From GCA-2683825 sp965662355 (lineage in GTDB: Bacteria > Planctomycetota > UBA1135 > GCA-002686595), in NCBI GenBank assembly GCA_965662355.1, contig CBFIHP010000029.1, forward strand, positions 1 through 51,509: DNA of 51,509 nt. Reading direction: 5' to 3'. Made by a program: the position numbers and the translations under genes. The notes beneath the pieces were generated by a model that was given only the letters and a program-made list of their open reading frames with translations, was not told the origin of the DNA and ran no database searches. Positions within the stretch are counted from its first letter, which is position 1; each line of letters begins with the position of its first letter. Shown in pieces: positions 1-8,233 of the stretch.

Positions 1-198
1 GCTCGGGGGCGCCGGCGGAGGCCCCGACGGAGGCGCCGTCGATCCCCCAGCCCCTCCACCGGGTGCGGGCGGGGTCACACCTCCACCATCGGGCCCCTGG
101 GGCCGGGCGGGAGCATCAAGAGGCAGCACCTCCCAGACGGCCGGATCCTGGGGGAGGGAAAGGGCGCTGGTCAGGAAGAGGGCGGAAAGGCAAATCAC
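1..198 (-). CDS. Secreted Pro/Gly-rich protein, N-terminal part (cut by window edge)
   Basis: The reading frame enters from the left edge and starts at a GTG at 198. Upstream of the GTG the frame is closed by a TGA, and an AAGGA ribosome site lies 7 bases before it, so this start is well supported. The visible 66 residues open with a hydrophobic stretch (about residues 2-15, ending ALSLPQ) that reads as a signal peptide with a very short n-region. A segment of about 20 residues follows (DPAVWEVLPLD), then a Gly/Pro/Ala-rich low-complexity linker (about residues 30-66). Third codon positions are mostly G or C, as in the neighbours. The gene is co-directional with the zinc-ribbon pair, 171 bases downstream of it. 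Function unknown; most likely an envelope or exported protein with a flexible linker before a domain outside the window. Confidence 0.6.
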   Translation of the reverse strand, partial: MICLSALFLTSALSLPQDPAVWEVLPLDAPARPQGPDGGGVTPPAPGGGAGGSTAPPSGPPPAPPS

Positions 199-205
199 CA
201 GGGTG

Positions 206-210
206 TCCTT
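206..210 (-). promoter_or_regulatory. Ribosome binding site of the left-edge gene
   Basis: The minus strand reads AAGGA here, 7 bases before the GTG at 198. It supports choosing the GTG, since no ATG exists between it and the preceding in-frame stop. Confidence 0.55.
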
Positions 211-369
211 ATTATGTAACTGTCAGGTCCTGCACCCGCATCCTAGCAAGAGCCGTTCCAGTGCGTCAGGCGGCTCTCCCGGGCCCCCGGAGCACACCCA
301 GAGGCAAGAATGTGCGCTCTCGAACGTATTCGGCGGGCTGCTGAGCGGCTTCCTGGCCAGGCAAGCTGC

Positions 370-1335
370 CTAGCCCGCCAGGGCCACGAGGACCACCAGG
401 ACGACGATCACGAGAGCGAAGACCGCGGCCAGGATGCGCAACACCGAATACGGAGCCTTGCCGATGACGAGATTCGCCGCCTGGCCGCAGACGACGGCGC
501 GGTAGAGCTCGCCCTTGTACCTGTAGGCCATGATCCAGGCGGGAAACGAGTAGCGGCGGGTGACCAGCTCGCGCACGAGCGGCACGACGCGCACATTGCG
601 CGTGTGCGTCCCGGGCACGTGGTGCTTTTCGACCGTGGTGCGCGCCATGGCTTCGATGGCGCTCGAGACGCGCGCCCGCGCTTGCGAGCGTTGCACATCG
701 AACTTCTCGAGCGTCGTGCCCTCGGGGTCCGTGCTCATGTCCAGAGGGTGCGCCGTGGCCAGGTTGTAGGACGAGATCATCGAGGAGACCTCATCGTCGC
801 TCAACCCCCGCGAGGCCGACACCGCGATGTCGTCGAAGCGCAGATTCACTTCTCCCGCATGTGGCGCCCAGGCAGCGCGCCATGAGTCCTGATTCGAATC
901 CGCGGTCCAGGAAACGAGCGCTTCGGCGTCGAAGACCCAACCGACCCACTGCAAGGGACGTACGCCTTCGACGCGCGCCTTCTCCTTGAGATCGGAGGGT
1001 CGAAACCAGCCGAGCGAACCCAACCAGCGTTTGACGGCCCCGTGGGCCTCGTGCTGATCGACGGTGAACGGCAAGCACAGCTCGGTTTGCTCGGGCGGAT
1101 CGACCAGGCGCTCGAGCTGCATCACCGAGTCGCAAAAGACACAGCGCGGCGCCTGGGCCTCGGCGTCATAGTCGACGGCCGCCGCGCAGCCCTTGCAGCG
1201 TAGGACCCGAACCTCGGTCTTCTCGCGCTCCTGCGAAGCAGAGGCCGGTACCGCGAAACTACAGATCGCGCAGCGCATGTCCCCGCGTTCGATCGGGCTC
1301 GAACACCGCGAGCAGGTTCCAATCGCATCGACCAT
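370..1335 (-). CDS. Double zinc-ribbon protein with C-terminal membrane anchor
   Basis: 321 residues from the ATG at 1335. Two zinc ribbons are visible at the N-terminus: C8/C11 with C22/C25, and C47/C50 with C65/C68. A globular region without a recognised catalytic motif follows, then a hydrophobic C-terminal helix (last 25 or so residues, rich in V, L, A), giving a tail-anchored layout with the zinc ribbons probably cytoplasmic. The start codon shares one base with the stop of the upstream gene (TGATG), so translation is coupled. The upstream gene has the same layout with one ribbon, so the pair probably arose by duplication. Similar bacterial proteins are labelled TFIIB-type zinc-ribbon proteins without known function. 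An in-frame upstream extension to 1515 lies inside the neighbouring gene and was not used. Confidence 0.8.
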   Translation of the reverse strand: MVDAIGTCSRCSSPIERGDMRCAICSFAVPASASQEREKTEVRVLRCKGCAAAVDYDAEAQAPRCVFCDSVMQLERLVDPPEQTELCLPFTVDQHEAHGAVKRWLGSLGWFRPSDLKEKARVEGVRPLQWVGWVFDAEALVSWTADSNQDSWRAAWAPHAGEVNLRFDDIAVSASRGLSDDEVSSMISSYNLATAHPLDMSTDPEGTTLEKFDVQRSQARARVSSAIEAMARTTVEKHHVPGTHTRNVRVVPLVRELVTRRYSFPAWIMAYRYKGELYRAVVCGQAANLVIGKAPYSVLRILAAVFALVIVVLVVLVALAG

Positions 1336-2261
1336 CAGCCCAACGCCCCCCCGACGACGACAAAAACGGCAACAGCCAGGGCCACGACCAGGAGCACGGC
1401 GACCGCGATGCGCAAGTTGGAACGTGGAACGACTCCATCGACGGCACCGGTTTGGCCATTGACGAGAATCTGCACGGGCGGCTCTTCCTCGGAATGCCGT
1501 ACGGCAAAGACCCACACCGGTAAGAGGATCGATTCCGAAACCTCGTCGTGCAAGGAAACCCGGGCCTCCAGATTGCGGTGGAGATCACCGGGCATGAACC
1601 CCCCGAGCATGCGGTGCACGGAGGCAACGCTCTCCGAATGGGCCAGGGCGCTGCACTCCCCCTCGCTCAACGAGGCCTCCTCTGCAATCCAGCCCGACAG
1701 AATAGCCGGCGTATACCGCAGGAGGGCGCGCAGGTCGAAGGGCTCGATTTTCTCGAGCAGCTCGTTGGGAACGCCCTTGGAAGCGGTCACGAGCACGTCC
1801 TGCACATAGGACGACGTCTCGCCGCGCAGTTCGCGCCATTCCGTCACGGTGCGGGTACGCGTAACGGTATTGCCCTTCGCGTCGGTCGTCGTGTAGGTCT
1901 CGGTGTAGTTCTCGCCGATGTCGCAGCGATAGCTGGAGCGCGCGACCGCGCCATACAAATAGGCCGGCATGTACAACCCGCGCCCGCGTTGCGGCATCGC
2001 TTTCTTGAAATCACCGCGTGTGAAAAGCCCTCGGCTGCGAATCCAGCGCACGCAGATCTCGCGCGCACGTTCGCGCGCCACGACAAATCCCAAAGCGAAG
2101 GTAGGATCGACATAGCCCTCGCCAGCCGAGCGTTCGACGATCGACGTCGAAGCACAATAGGGACACTCCGCCGTCCTCAGAAGAGGCTCGACGCGCAAGG
2201 TCGCGCCGCAATTCTGGCACTGGATCTCGAGGGTGTCGATGTCGGTAGCAGCGGGTGTCAT
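1335..2261 (-). CDS. Zinc-ribbon protein with C-terminal membrane anchor
   Basis: 308 residues from the ATG at 2261. A single zinc ribbon is formed by C15/C18 and C33/C36. The middle has a Thr-rich stretch (ENYTETYTTTDAKGN and on) typical of beta-hairpins in these zinc-ribbon membrane proteins. The last 30 residues form one transmembrane helix. The gene precedes and overlaps the double-ribbon gene by one base (TGATG), so the two are very likely made together and may form a heteromer. No enzymatic motif is seen; a scaffold or regulatory role at the membrane is inference. An in-frame ATG at 2408 would add 49 residues of atypical composition, so the start just before the ribbon domain was preferred. 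Confidence 0.8.
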   Translation of the reverse strand: MTPAATDIDTLEIQCQNCGATLRVEPLLRTAECPYCASTSIVERSAGEGYVDPTFALGFVVARERAREICVRWIRSRGLFTRGDFKKAMPQRGRGLYMPAYLYGAVARSSYRCDIGENYTETYTTTDAKGNTVTRTRTVTEWRELRGETSSYVQDVLVTASKGVPNELLEKIEPFDLRALLRYTPAILSGWIAEEASLSEGECSALAHSESVASVHRMLGGFMPGDLHRNLEARVSLHDEVSESILLPVWVFAVRHSEEEPPVQILVNGQTGAVDGVVPRSNLRIAVAVLLVVALAVAVFVVVGGALG

Positions 2262-2454
2262 CGGCCGGACAGGATAACGCAGCGGACCCGCCGTTTTGCC
2301 AGGCGAAGCTCTTTCCACTTCACGCCCTGTTATAGCGGGATACATTTCAAGAGCCGCTTCCCACTCCGAAGACGGTGGATCAACGCACAGGGCGGTTCGG
2401 AGGAACATCGGTTCGCCTCATTCACTTTCCCCTGCCCCGGCCCTACAAACTCCC

Positions 2455-2685
2455 GTGCTCCTCTTTCTCAACAACATCCTGCTTCACAGCGCGCTGCTCG
2501 TCGTAGGCGCCCTGTGGGTGGCAGAAGTTCTGAAACGGCTCCCTGCGGAAGTTCGTGAGCTGCACTCCTCGCGGGACAGCACGCGCTCGATCGCAATCGT
2601 CGCCATCTGGCTCGTAACGGCTCTGCTCCTCACGTGGATCGGTCGCTCCGTCGTGCTGGTCATCGGGCGTTTCTTGGTGCTGTAG
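2455..2685 (+). CDS. Small two-helix membrane protein
   Basis: A GTG at 2455 opens a 76-residue frame with two hydrophobic helices (about residues 1-20 and 47-72), separated by a charged loop (KRLPAEVRELHSSRDSTRS). No clear ribosome site is seen, and an ATG further upstream (2296) would add a hydrophilic, low-quality N-terminus. The gene ends 27 bases before the acylase start, so it may be its operon partner. Function unknown. The helix-loop-helix composition makes a real small membrane protein more likely than chance, but the start is uncertain. Confidence 0.45.
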   Translation: MLLFLNNILLHSALLVVGALWVAEVLKRLPAEVRELHSSRDSTRSIAIVAIWLVTALLLTWIGRSVVLVIGRFLVL

Positions 2686-2712
2686 GACCAGGTAACTCAC
2701 TACGATCCGGCC

Positions 2713-5184
2713 ATGCGCAAACGCATGTGGAGCCGGATCGCACTCGGAACGTCCGCCTTCGTCGTCCTGGGCCTGGGAGGCGCTTATCACTGGTGGACCC
2801 AGGGGGGGCTTCCGCAGCGCAGTGGCAGCCTCACGATCCCCGCACTCGACGCACCAGTCCGCGTTCGGTTTGACGCTTTTGGCGTCCCCCATGTCACGGG
2901 AGAGTCGATGCGGGACCTGTCCCTGGCGATGGGCTTTCTGCATGCCAACGATCGCATGTTCCAGCTCGAGCTCCTACGCCGCGCCGGCTCCGGGCGACTC
3001 TCGGAAGCCGTGGGTCCAATGGCCCTGGGGCGGGACATCGAAGCGCGAGTGCTGCGGTTTCGAGACTCGGCCGAGCGTATGTGGAAAGCGCTCGGACCCG
3101 AGAGCCGAGAGCTCCTCGAAGCCTACGCCCAGGGCGTCAACGCCTGGCTCGAGGAACGCGACGGAGACTTGCCTCCCGACCTGCGCCTGCTGGGCATCGA
3201 TCCCGAGCCGTGGCAGCCGATCGACAGTCTGCTCGCACACTTCCTGATGGCCCGGGACCTGACGTACCCGCGCCGCTACGAGGAACGCCGCTTCGCATGG
3301 TTGGTGGGACTCGGTCCGGAGAAGACACTCGAGCTGCTCGGCGATCCCGAGGCGCGCATCGCACCGGAACTCGAAGCCCTGGCCGAAACGCAACGGGCGA
3401 AGATTCCACAGGGCGAGGGCGAGCAACGGGTCAGGCGTATCCCGGATCCCGACTGGCCCGCACGGCGCACGGCTGCTGTCGGCTCGCGCGGTAGCAACAA
3501 CTGGGTTGTCGGTTCATCGCGTTCGCAGAGCGGATATCCGATCGTTGCCAGTGACCCGCATCTGTCCCTGGCCCATCCGGGCTTCTGGTACCAGGCGACC
3601 CTCCGCGCGTCGGACTACGAAGCGACGGGCATGACCCTTCCGGGCTTGCCGATCGTCGTCATCGGACAAGCCGCCCACCTGGCGTGGGCCTTCACCAACG
3701 GAGAGATCGATGTGACCGATCTCTTCTTTGAGGAACTCGACGAGGAGGGCACCTCCGTAAGGCGTGGTGGAGCCTGGCGACGGATCCACGCGGAGACGGA
3801 GTGGATCCCCATCCGGGGTAGGGACCCATTCCCCCTGGAGGTGCGCGAGACGGATATCGGTCCGCTCCTGGATCCGTTGAAGCTGGGTTACGTGTATTCC
3901 ACCTCGCCCGGAGATGCACAACGTCTGGTCGAGCACGAACCGCTCCTGCCAGCACGCAGTCTCGCGTGGACTGCGTACTACGCTTTCGATCCCATAGCGG
4001 TCTTTCTCGGCCTGGCCCGGGCAAAGGACCTGGACGCCGTGGAACGAAGCGCCGCCGATTTTCTGTGCCCCTTGCAGAACCTGGTCGTCGGAACGCGCGA
4101 CGGCCAGCTGCTATCGACCTTCCTCGGGCGGCTCCCGGAACGCCGACACGGCGACGGTCGCTTTCCGGGCCTGGCCAGAGATACGAGGCAACACTGGAAC
4201 GGGCTGCAATCCCATGCCGCCTCCCCGCGCATCATCGACCCCCCGGAAGACATGCTCGCCACGGCGAATGCCGATCCACGGGCGGCCGATTATCAAGGCG
4301 AGTTGACGGGTGATTTCGCAAGTTCCCATCGCCGTGACCGTATCCGCGATGAACTGCTCGATCGATCGCGCTGGAGCGTCGCCGACATGGCCCGCTTGCA
4401 AGCGGATCGGGTCTCGCTGTACGCGCGCGAGGTCTGCGCATACCTGCGCGTGCCGCTGGCAAGTTCGGGGGAATCCCCGACCAACGCCGAGCATGCCCGC
4501 CGGGTCCTCGCTGACTGGGATGGCGACATGCAGACGAAGGGGCCCGCCGCGTTGTTCGCCATCTTCGACGCGGAATTGACGGAGGCCTTGTCCAGACCGT
4601 TGGTGGCCGTGGCCCTCGAGGAACTCGCCTACCCCGAGCGGATCCCCATGATCACACGCTTCCTGGCCGGCGAACTAACCGGGTTTTGGAGCGACGACCC
4701 ACGAACAGAAGCGATCGAGACCGCCGACATGCTTTTGGAAGGAACGCTGGCCCGCGCCTGGGAACGTGCCACGTCGCGCTTCGGTGAGGATCCCGCGCTC
4801 TTCGACTACGGCGCGCTGCACACCTGGCTGCCCTATCACCCGATGAACGCGGTCCCCTTCCTGGGCACGTTCTTCCAACGCGGTCCCCACGAGGTGCCGG
4901 GCAGCGGCACGACAATCGGCGTCTTCTCCGGGCCGTGGACCCGTGCTCGGGATGGCCAGCCCTCGATTGCGGTCGTCCACGGTGCTTCCATGCGCTGGAT
5001 TGCCGACACGCAGAATCCCGACAACTCGACAGCCATCCTGCCCGTGGGGCAATCGGGACACCCCTTCGACGAGCACTACGACGACCAGCTCGAACTCTAT
5101 CTGCAAGACCTCACGCGCCCCGTGCTGTGGAGCGAAGAGGCGATCGGAAAAGGAGCACGCTCGACCCTGGAGCTACACCCGTAG
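2713..5184 (+). CDS. Penicillin acylase family Ntn hydrolase
   Basis: 823 residues, the usual size for the precursor of penicillin amidases, cephalosporin acylases and acyl-homoserine-lactone acylases. A membrane-spanning signal segment covers about residues 8-25. The alpha part runs to residue 260 and carries GFLHANDRMFQLEL, characteristic of the family. The beta chain should begin at S261 in GSRG/SNNW, the conserved self-processing site whose freed serine is the nucleophile. ASDPHL and the later GTTIGVF-type region fit the beta chain. Family enzymes cleave amide bonds of acylated substrates in the periplasm or at the membrane; the substrate here is unknown (beta-lactam, N-acyl-homoserine lactone or other N-acyl amides). 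It follows a small membrane protein by 27 bases and precedes a secreted sulfatase. Confidence 0.9.
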   Translation: MRKRMWSRIALGTSAFVVLGLGGAYHWWTQGGLPQRSGSLTIPALDAPVRVRFDAFGVPHVTGESMRDLSLAMGFLHANDRMFQLELLRRAGSGRLSEAVGPMALGRDIEARVLRFRDSAERMWKALGPESRELLEAYAQGVNAWLEERDGDLPPDLRLLGIDPEPWQPIDSLLAHFLMARDLTYPRRYEERRFAWLVGLGPEKTLELLGDPEARIAPELEALAETQRAKIPQGEGEQRVRRIPDPDWPARRTAAVGSRGSNNWVVGSSRSQSGYPIVASDPHLSLAHPGFWYQATLRASDYEATGMTLPGLPIVVIGQAAHLAWAFTNGEIDVTDLFFEELDEEGTSVRRGGAWRRIHAETEWIPIRGRDPFPLEVRETDIGPLLDPLKLGYVYSTSPGDAQRLVEHEPLLPARSLAWTAYYAFDPIAVFLGLARAKDLDAVERSAADFLCPLQNLVVGTRDGQLLSTFLGRLPERRHGDGRFPGLARDTRQHWNGLQSHAASPRIIDPPEDMLATANADPRAADYQGELTGDFASSHRRDRIRDELLDRSRWSVADMARLQADRVSLYAREVCAYLRVPLASSGESPTNAEHARRVLADWDGDMQTKGPAALFAIFDAELTEALSRPLVAVALEELAYPERIPMITRFLAGELTGFWSDDPRTEAIETADMLLEGTLARAWERATSRFGEDPALFDYGALHTWLPYHPMNAVPFLGTFFQRGPHEVPGSGTTIGVFSGPWTRARDGQPSIAVVHGASMRWIADTQNPDNSTAILPVGQSGHPFDEHYDDQLELYLQDLTRPVLWSEEAIGKGARSTLELHP

Positions 5185-5319
5185 ACTTCCACGCCCCGGC
5201 ATCTGGGCCCGGTGCGAGATAGGACGGAACTTCTTTCGGTACTCAGGACGTCCCGAAGGGAGACGGCGAAAGGCAGCGGGACAAGCAAGGAAACGAAAGT
5301 CCCCTACAATGGAATGTCC

Positions 5320-6726
5320 ATGGAACGCTTCTCGATACGACTTCTTGTCGCTCTCCTCCTGACCCCGACTCTGCTTGTCAAGCACGCGACGAGCCAGGGC
5401 TCGACTCCCGGACAGCCCGTGCGGGTGCTGACCCTCGGCAGCGCTCCGAATCCCAAGGAAGCGCCCCCTGCTGCGGCCCGGAATGACTCACCAGACATCC
5501 TGCTTCTCGTCGTGGACGACGTGGGCTGGCCGGATCTCGATTCCGTGCCCACGCCGAACATCGACGGGCTGGGACGGATGGGAATCCAGTACGAACGCTT
5601 CTACTCGATGCCTTCGTGTTCTCCCACACGCTATGAGCTGCTCTTCGGCCGCTATGGACGCCGCGATGGGATCGGCCGGATCATCACCTCGTATCTGCCG
5701 CCGGCACCTGACAACCCCACGCCCCATCACGAGCTCGTGTCGCTGCCCAAGCTGGCGAAGGCGCGGGGGTATCAGACGGCCATGATCGGAAAGTGGCATC
5801 TGGGCCTGGACTACCTGGGATCGACGCTCGAGATCAGCCCGCACCTGCACGGCTTCGACGCTTTCCGCGCCGGCACCATGTCGAACCTGGGCAGTGGTGG
5901 CGGTTCGGGCTACTACGATTGGTTCCGCATCGACGATGGGTATTCGGACTTCACGACCGAATACGCAACGGCGGCCCAGCGCGACGCCTCCATCGACTGG
6001 TGGAATCAAACCGAAGGCTCGCGCTTGATGGTCGTCAGCTTCAGCGCACCCCACGGTCCGTACCAGGCACCGCCCCCCGAAATGCTACCGCCCGATTGGC
6101 CGACACCGACCAACAACCGCGAGCGCTTCGAGGCCATGATCATCGCCGTCGACACATCGATCGGACAGATCATGGAGAACGTCGACCTGAACGAGACGCT
6201 CGTCTTTTTCATCTCCGACAACGGCACGCCTCGCGGCGTGGCACTCGGAGACAGCGGTGGGGGTGGTGGGGTCCTGGATCCCCTGGGCCGCTACAAGAAC
6301 ACGACCTACGAGGGTGGCATTCGCGTCCCCATGATCGTCGCCGGCCCCGGCGTCGTCCGGGGAAAGCGCTGCCGCAACCTCGTCAACGCCACAGATGTCG
6401 TGCGCACCATCGGAGACGTGCTCGGAATCGGGAAGTTCCAGAGCGGAGCCGAGGATTCGATGTCCTTCGCGCCCAGCTTTCGCGCGCCCAAGCGGCCCGG
6501 CAAGCGGGAATGGATCTTCGCCGAGCAATACGACGAAACCAATGACGATCGCGCGATCGTGATGGAGCGCTACAAGCTGCGCATCTTCAACAACCGCCGG
6601 ACCATCTTCGATCTCGAGGAGGATCCCGGCGAGGCACACGGGATCGGCCTGAACGACCCGCGCTACCCGGAACTCCTGAGTACGCTACAGAACATTCTCC
6701 TGAACGAGCTCCCGCCCCGGGAGTGA
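5320..6726 (+). CDS. Secreted sulfatase (FGly type, CSPTR)
   Basis: 468 residues from the ATG at 5320, which puts a clean signal peptide first (MERFSIRLLVALLL... cleavage near ATSQG). An ATG two codons upstream (5314) is equally possible. The alkaline-phosphatase-superfamily sulfatase core begins at residue 58 with ILLLVVDD (metal-binding Asp pair 66-67). The formylglycine motif is C100-S-P-T-R104, followed by LLFGRYGRR. KWHLG and ISDNGTPRG supply further metal or sulfate ligands. Active only after conversion of C100 to formylglycine by a maturase, which is not in this window. Hydrolyses sulfate esters outside the cytoplasm; substrate unknown. It is about 135 bases after the acylase and converges on the PD40 lipoprotein gene. 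The second small sulfatase at 30667 has the same layout but a deviant motif. Confidence 0.9.
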   Translation: MERFSIRLLVALLLTPTLLVKHATSQGSTPGQPVRVLTLGSAPNPKEAPPAAARNDSPDILLLVVDDVGWPDLDSVPTPNIDGLGRMGIQYERFYSMPSCSPTRYELLFGRYGRRDGIGRIITSYLPPAPDNPTPHHELVSLPKLAKARGYQTAMIGKWHLGLDYLGSTLEISPHLHGFDAFRAGTMSNLGSGGGSGYYDWFRIDDGYSDFTTEYATAAQRDASIDWWNQTEGSRLMVVSFSAPHGPYQAPPPEMLPPDWPTPTNNRERFEAMIIAVDTSIGQIMENVDLNETLVFFISDNGTPRGVALGDSGGGGGVLDPLGRYKNTTYEGGIRVPMIVAGPGVVRGKRCRNLVNATDVVRTIGDVLGIGKFQSGAEDSMSFAPSFRAPKRPGKREWIFAEQYDETNDDRAIVMERYKLRIFNNRRTIFDLEEDPGEAHGIGLNDPRYPELLSTLQNILLNELPPRE

Positions 6727-6751
6727 ACGCTCCCCGCATGGAGTGGCGGGC

Positions 6752-8158
6752 TCAGTCCTGGCGACTGTTGAAGAGTTCCATGGCGTGCTTGAGCTCGGCC
6801 TCCGAAAGGTCTTTGCGCACCTTGTGCGTCTTCGGGTCGTACTCCGAGAGCTCGTGGGTGGCCATGTCGTAGATGTAGTAGAGCCCCGTGTCGGGGTCCT
6901 GCACCTGGGTTTGGCTTTCGCTCTGGGAGCTTTCGGGCCGCTTCTTCTCCGGTTTGGCGGCAACGGGCTCGCTCCTGTGCTCTTCGGCCTGATTCAGGGG
7001 CATCACGAAATCCGCCAGCCAGACCTGGGAGGTCTGGTCCGAATCGCGCTGACAGGTCCACATCATCTTGGATGCGTCGTTATTGAAGACCGGCAGGCCA
7101 TCGAACTTGGCGGCATAGGTGACGCGGCGACGGCGTGTCGCGTACTTCGTGGGACCGCCATCCGTACCGGGATCGGCATCGACGATGAAGACCTCGTAGT
7201 TGTCGTGCCCCATCTCCGAAGTGGCATACACGAGATACTTGCCGTTCGGATGCCAGTAAGGAGCCCAATTGACATGGCCGTTGTCCGTCAACTGAAACTC
7301 GCGGGCGACGCCGGTGATGTCACCGTGGGCGTCGAAGGTCAGCTCCGCGACGAAGATCTGTAGCAGGTCATCGCCGCGCCGGTCGGAGCGGTAGCAAAGC
7401 CGCTTCCCATCGGGAGAGAAGAACGGACCGCCATCGTACCCCTCGCTTCCCGTGACGGAGACGCGCCTCTGGGAGGCGAAGTTGAGGATCAAGAGGTCTC
7501 CCCCATTGCGCCCTTCGTCGACCTTGTGTTCGCAGAACACCATGTGACGACCGTCGGCCGCTACCACACATTCCGCCAGGTACGCCTCGGGGTCTTCCAC
7601 CAGGCGCTGGAGCGTGGCCGCGGTGCCATCGGCTTTGTCGATCTCGCAGCGGACAATGTCCATCTCCTGGGGGAATTGCCACACGTAGCGACTGGAGTTG
7701 CGCTGGTAGCCCGTCTTGTCCGGATTGGCCGGAGGAATGACGGTCGAGCCAAAGATCACGACTCCTTTTTCGGTGGGATGGAACCAACCGCAGGTGTTCG
7801 AGGATCCCGGAGGACTGAGGCGCTTGACGTTGTCGATGCCGCGCACACGGTCGCCGTCGTAGACGAGATCGGCGACGTACATCTGGTAGAAGGCCTCTTC
7901 CAGCTTCGGGTTCTTCTTCTTCTCGACGGCCTGGAAGATGATTTGCTTCGCGTCGGGCGAGAAGTAGCACTCACCCGCCTTGCGGAAGCGCTCCGAAGAC
8001 GTCAGCTGGACATGGTTTTCGAGGATACCGCGCTCTGCCTTGCTCCAGTCCGACTCGGGAATTTCATCCGAGACGAGGGTCGGAGAGGAGCTGGCACAGG
8101 CAACCAGCGCGGGGGCCAGAAACAACGTCGTGACGAACAAGTGAGCAGGAAGGCGCAT
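6752..8158 (-). CDS. PD40 beta-propeller lipoprotein (TolB-like)
   Basis: 468 residues. The N-terminus is a lipoprotein signal with lipobox LVAC at C21. Propeller blades of the PD40/WD40-like type follow, recognised by repeats such as YFSPDAKQIIF, FFSPDGKRLCY and YWHPNGKYLVYATSE. A Lys/Glu/Gln-rich linker (about residues 405-425) leads to a short charged C-terminal tail. Such propellers bind peptides or partner proteins in the periplasm and are not themselves enzymes. The gene is 75 bases downstream of the cytochrome c/copper-protein gene on the same strand, so the two are probably co-transcribed and the propeller may serve that electron-transfer protein; this is inference. Confidence 0.85.
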   Translation of the reverse strand: MRLPAHLFVTTLFLAPALVACASSSPTLVSDEIPESDWSKAERGILENHVQLTSSERFRKAGECYFSPDAKQIIFQAVEKKKNPKLEEAFYQMYVADLVYDGDRVRGIDNVKRLSPPGSSNTCGWFHPTEKGVVIFGSTVIPPANPDKTGYQRNSSRYVWQFPQEMDIVRCEIDKADGTAATLQRLVEDPEAYLAECVVAADGRHMVFCEHKVDEGRNGGDLLILNFASQRRVSVTGSEGYDGGPFFSPDGKRLCYRSDRRGDDLLQIFVAELTFDAHGDITGVAREFQLTDNGHVNWAPYWHPNGKYLVYATSEMGHDNYEVFIVDADPGTDGGPTKYATRRRRVTYAAKFDGLPVFNNDASKMMWTCQRDSDQTSQVWLADFVMPLNQAEEHRSEPVAAKPEKKRPESSQSESQTQVQDPDTGLYYIYDMATHELSEYDPKTHKVRKDLSEAELKHAMELFNSRQD

Positions 8159-8233
8159 GCGGAAGAGTCGTGTAAAAGGGGTTCGAGGAAGTGCGGAGTC
8201 TAACTGCAGACCTCCTCACTTTCGACTCCCTGA

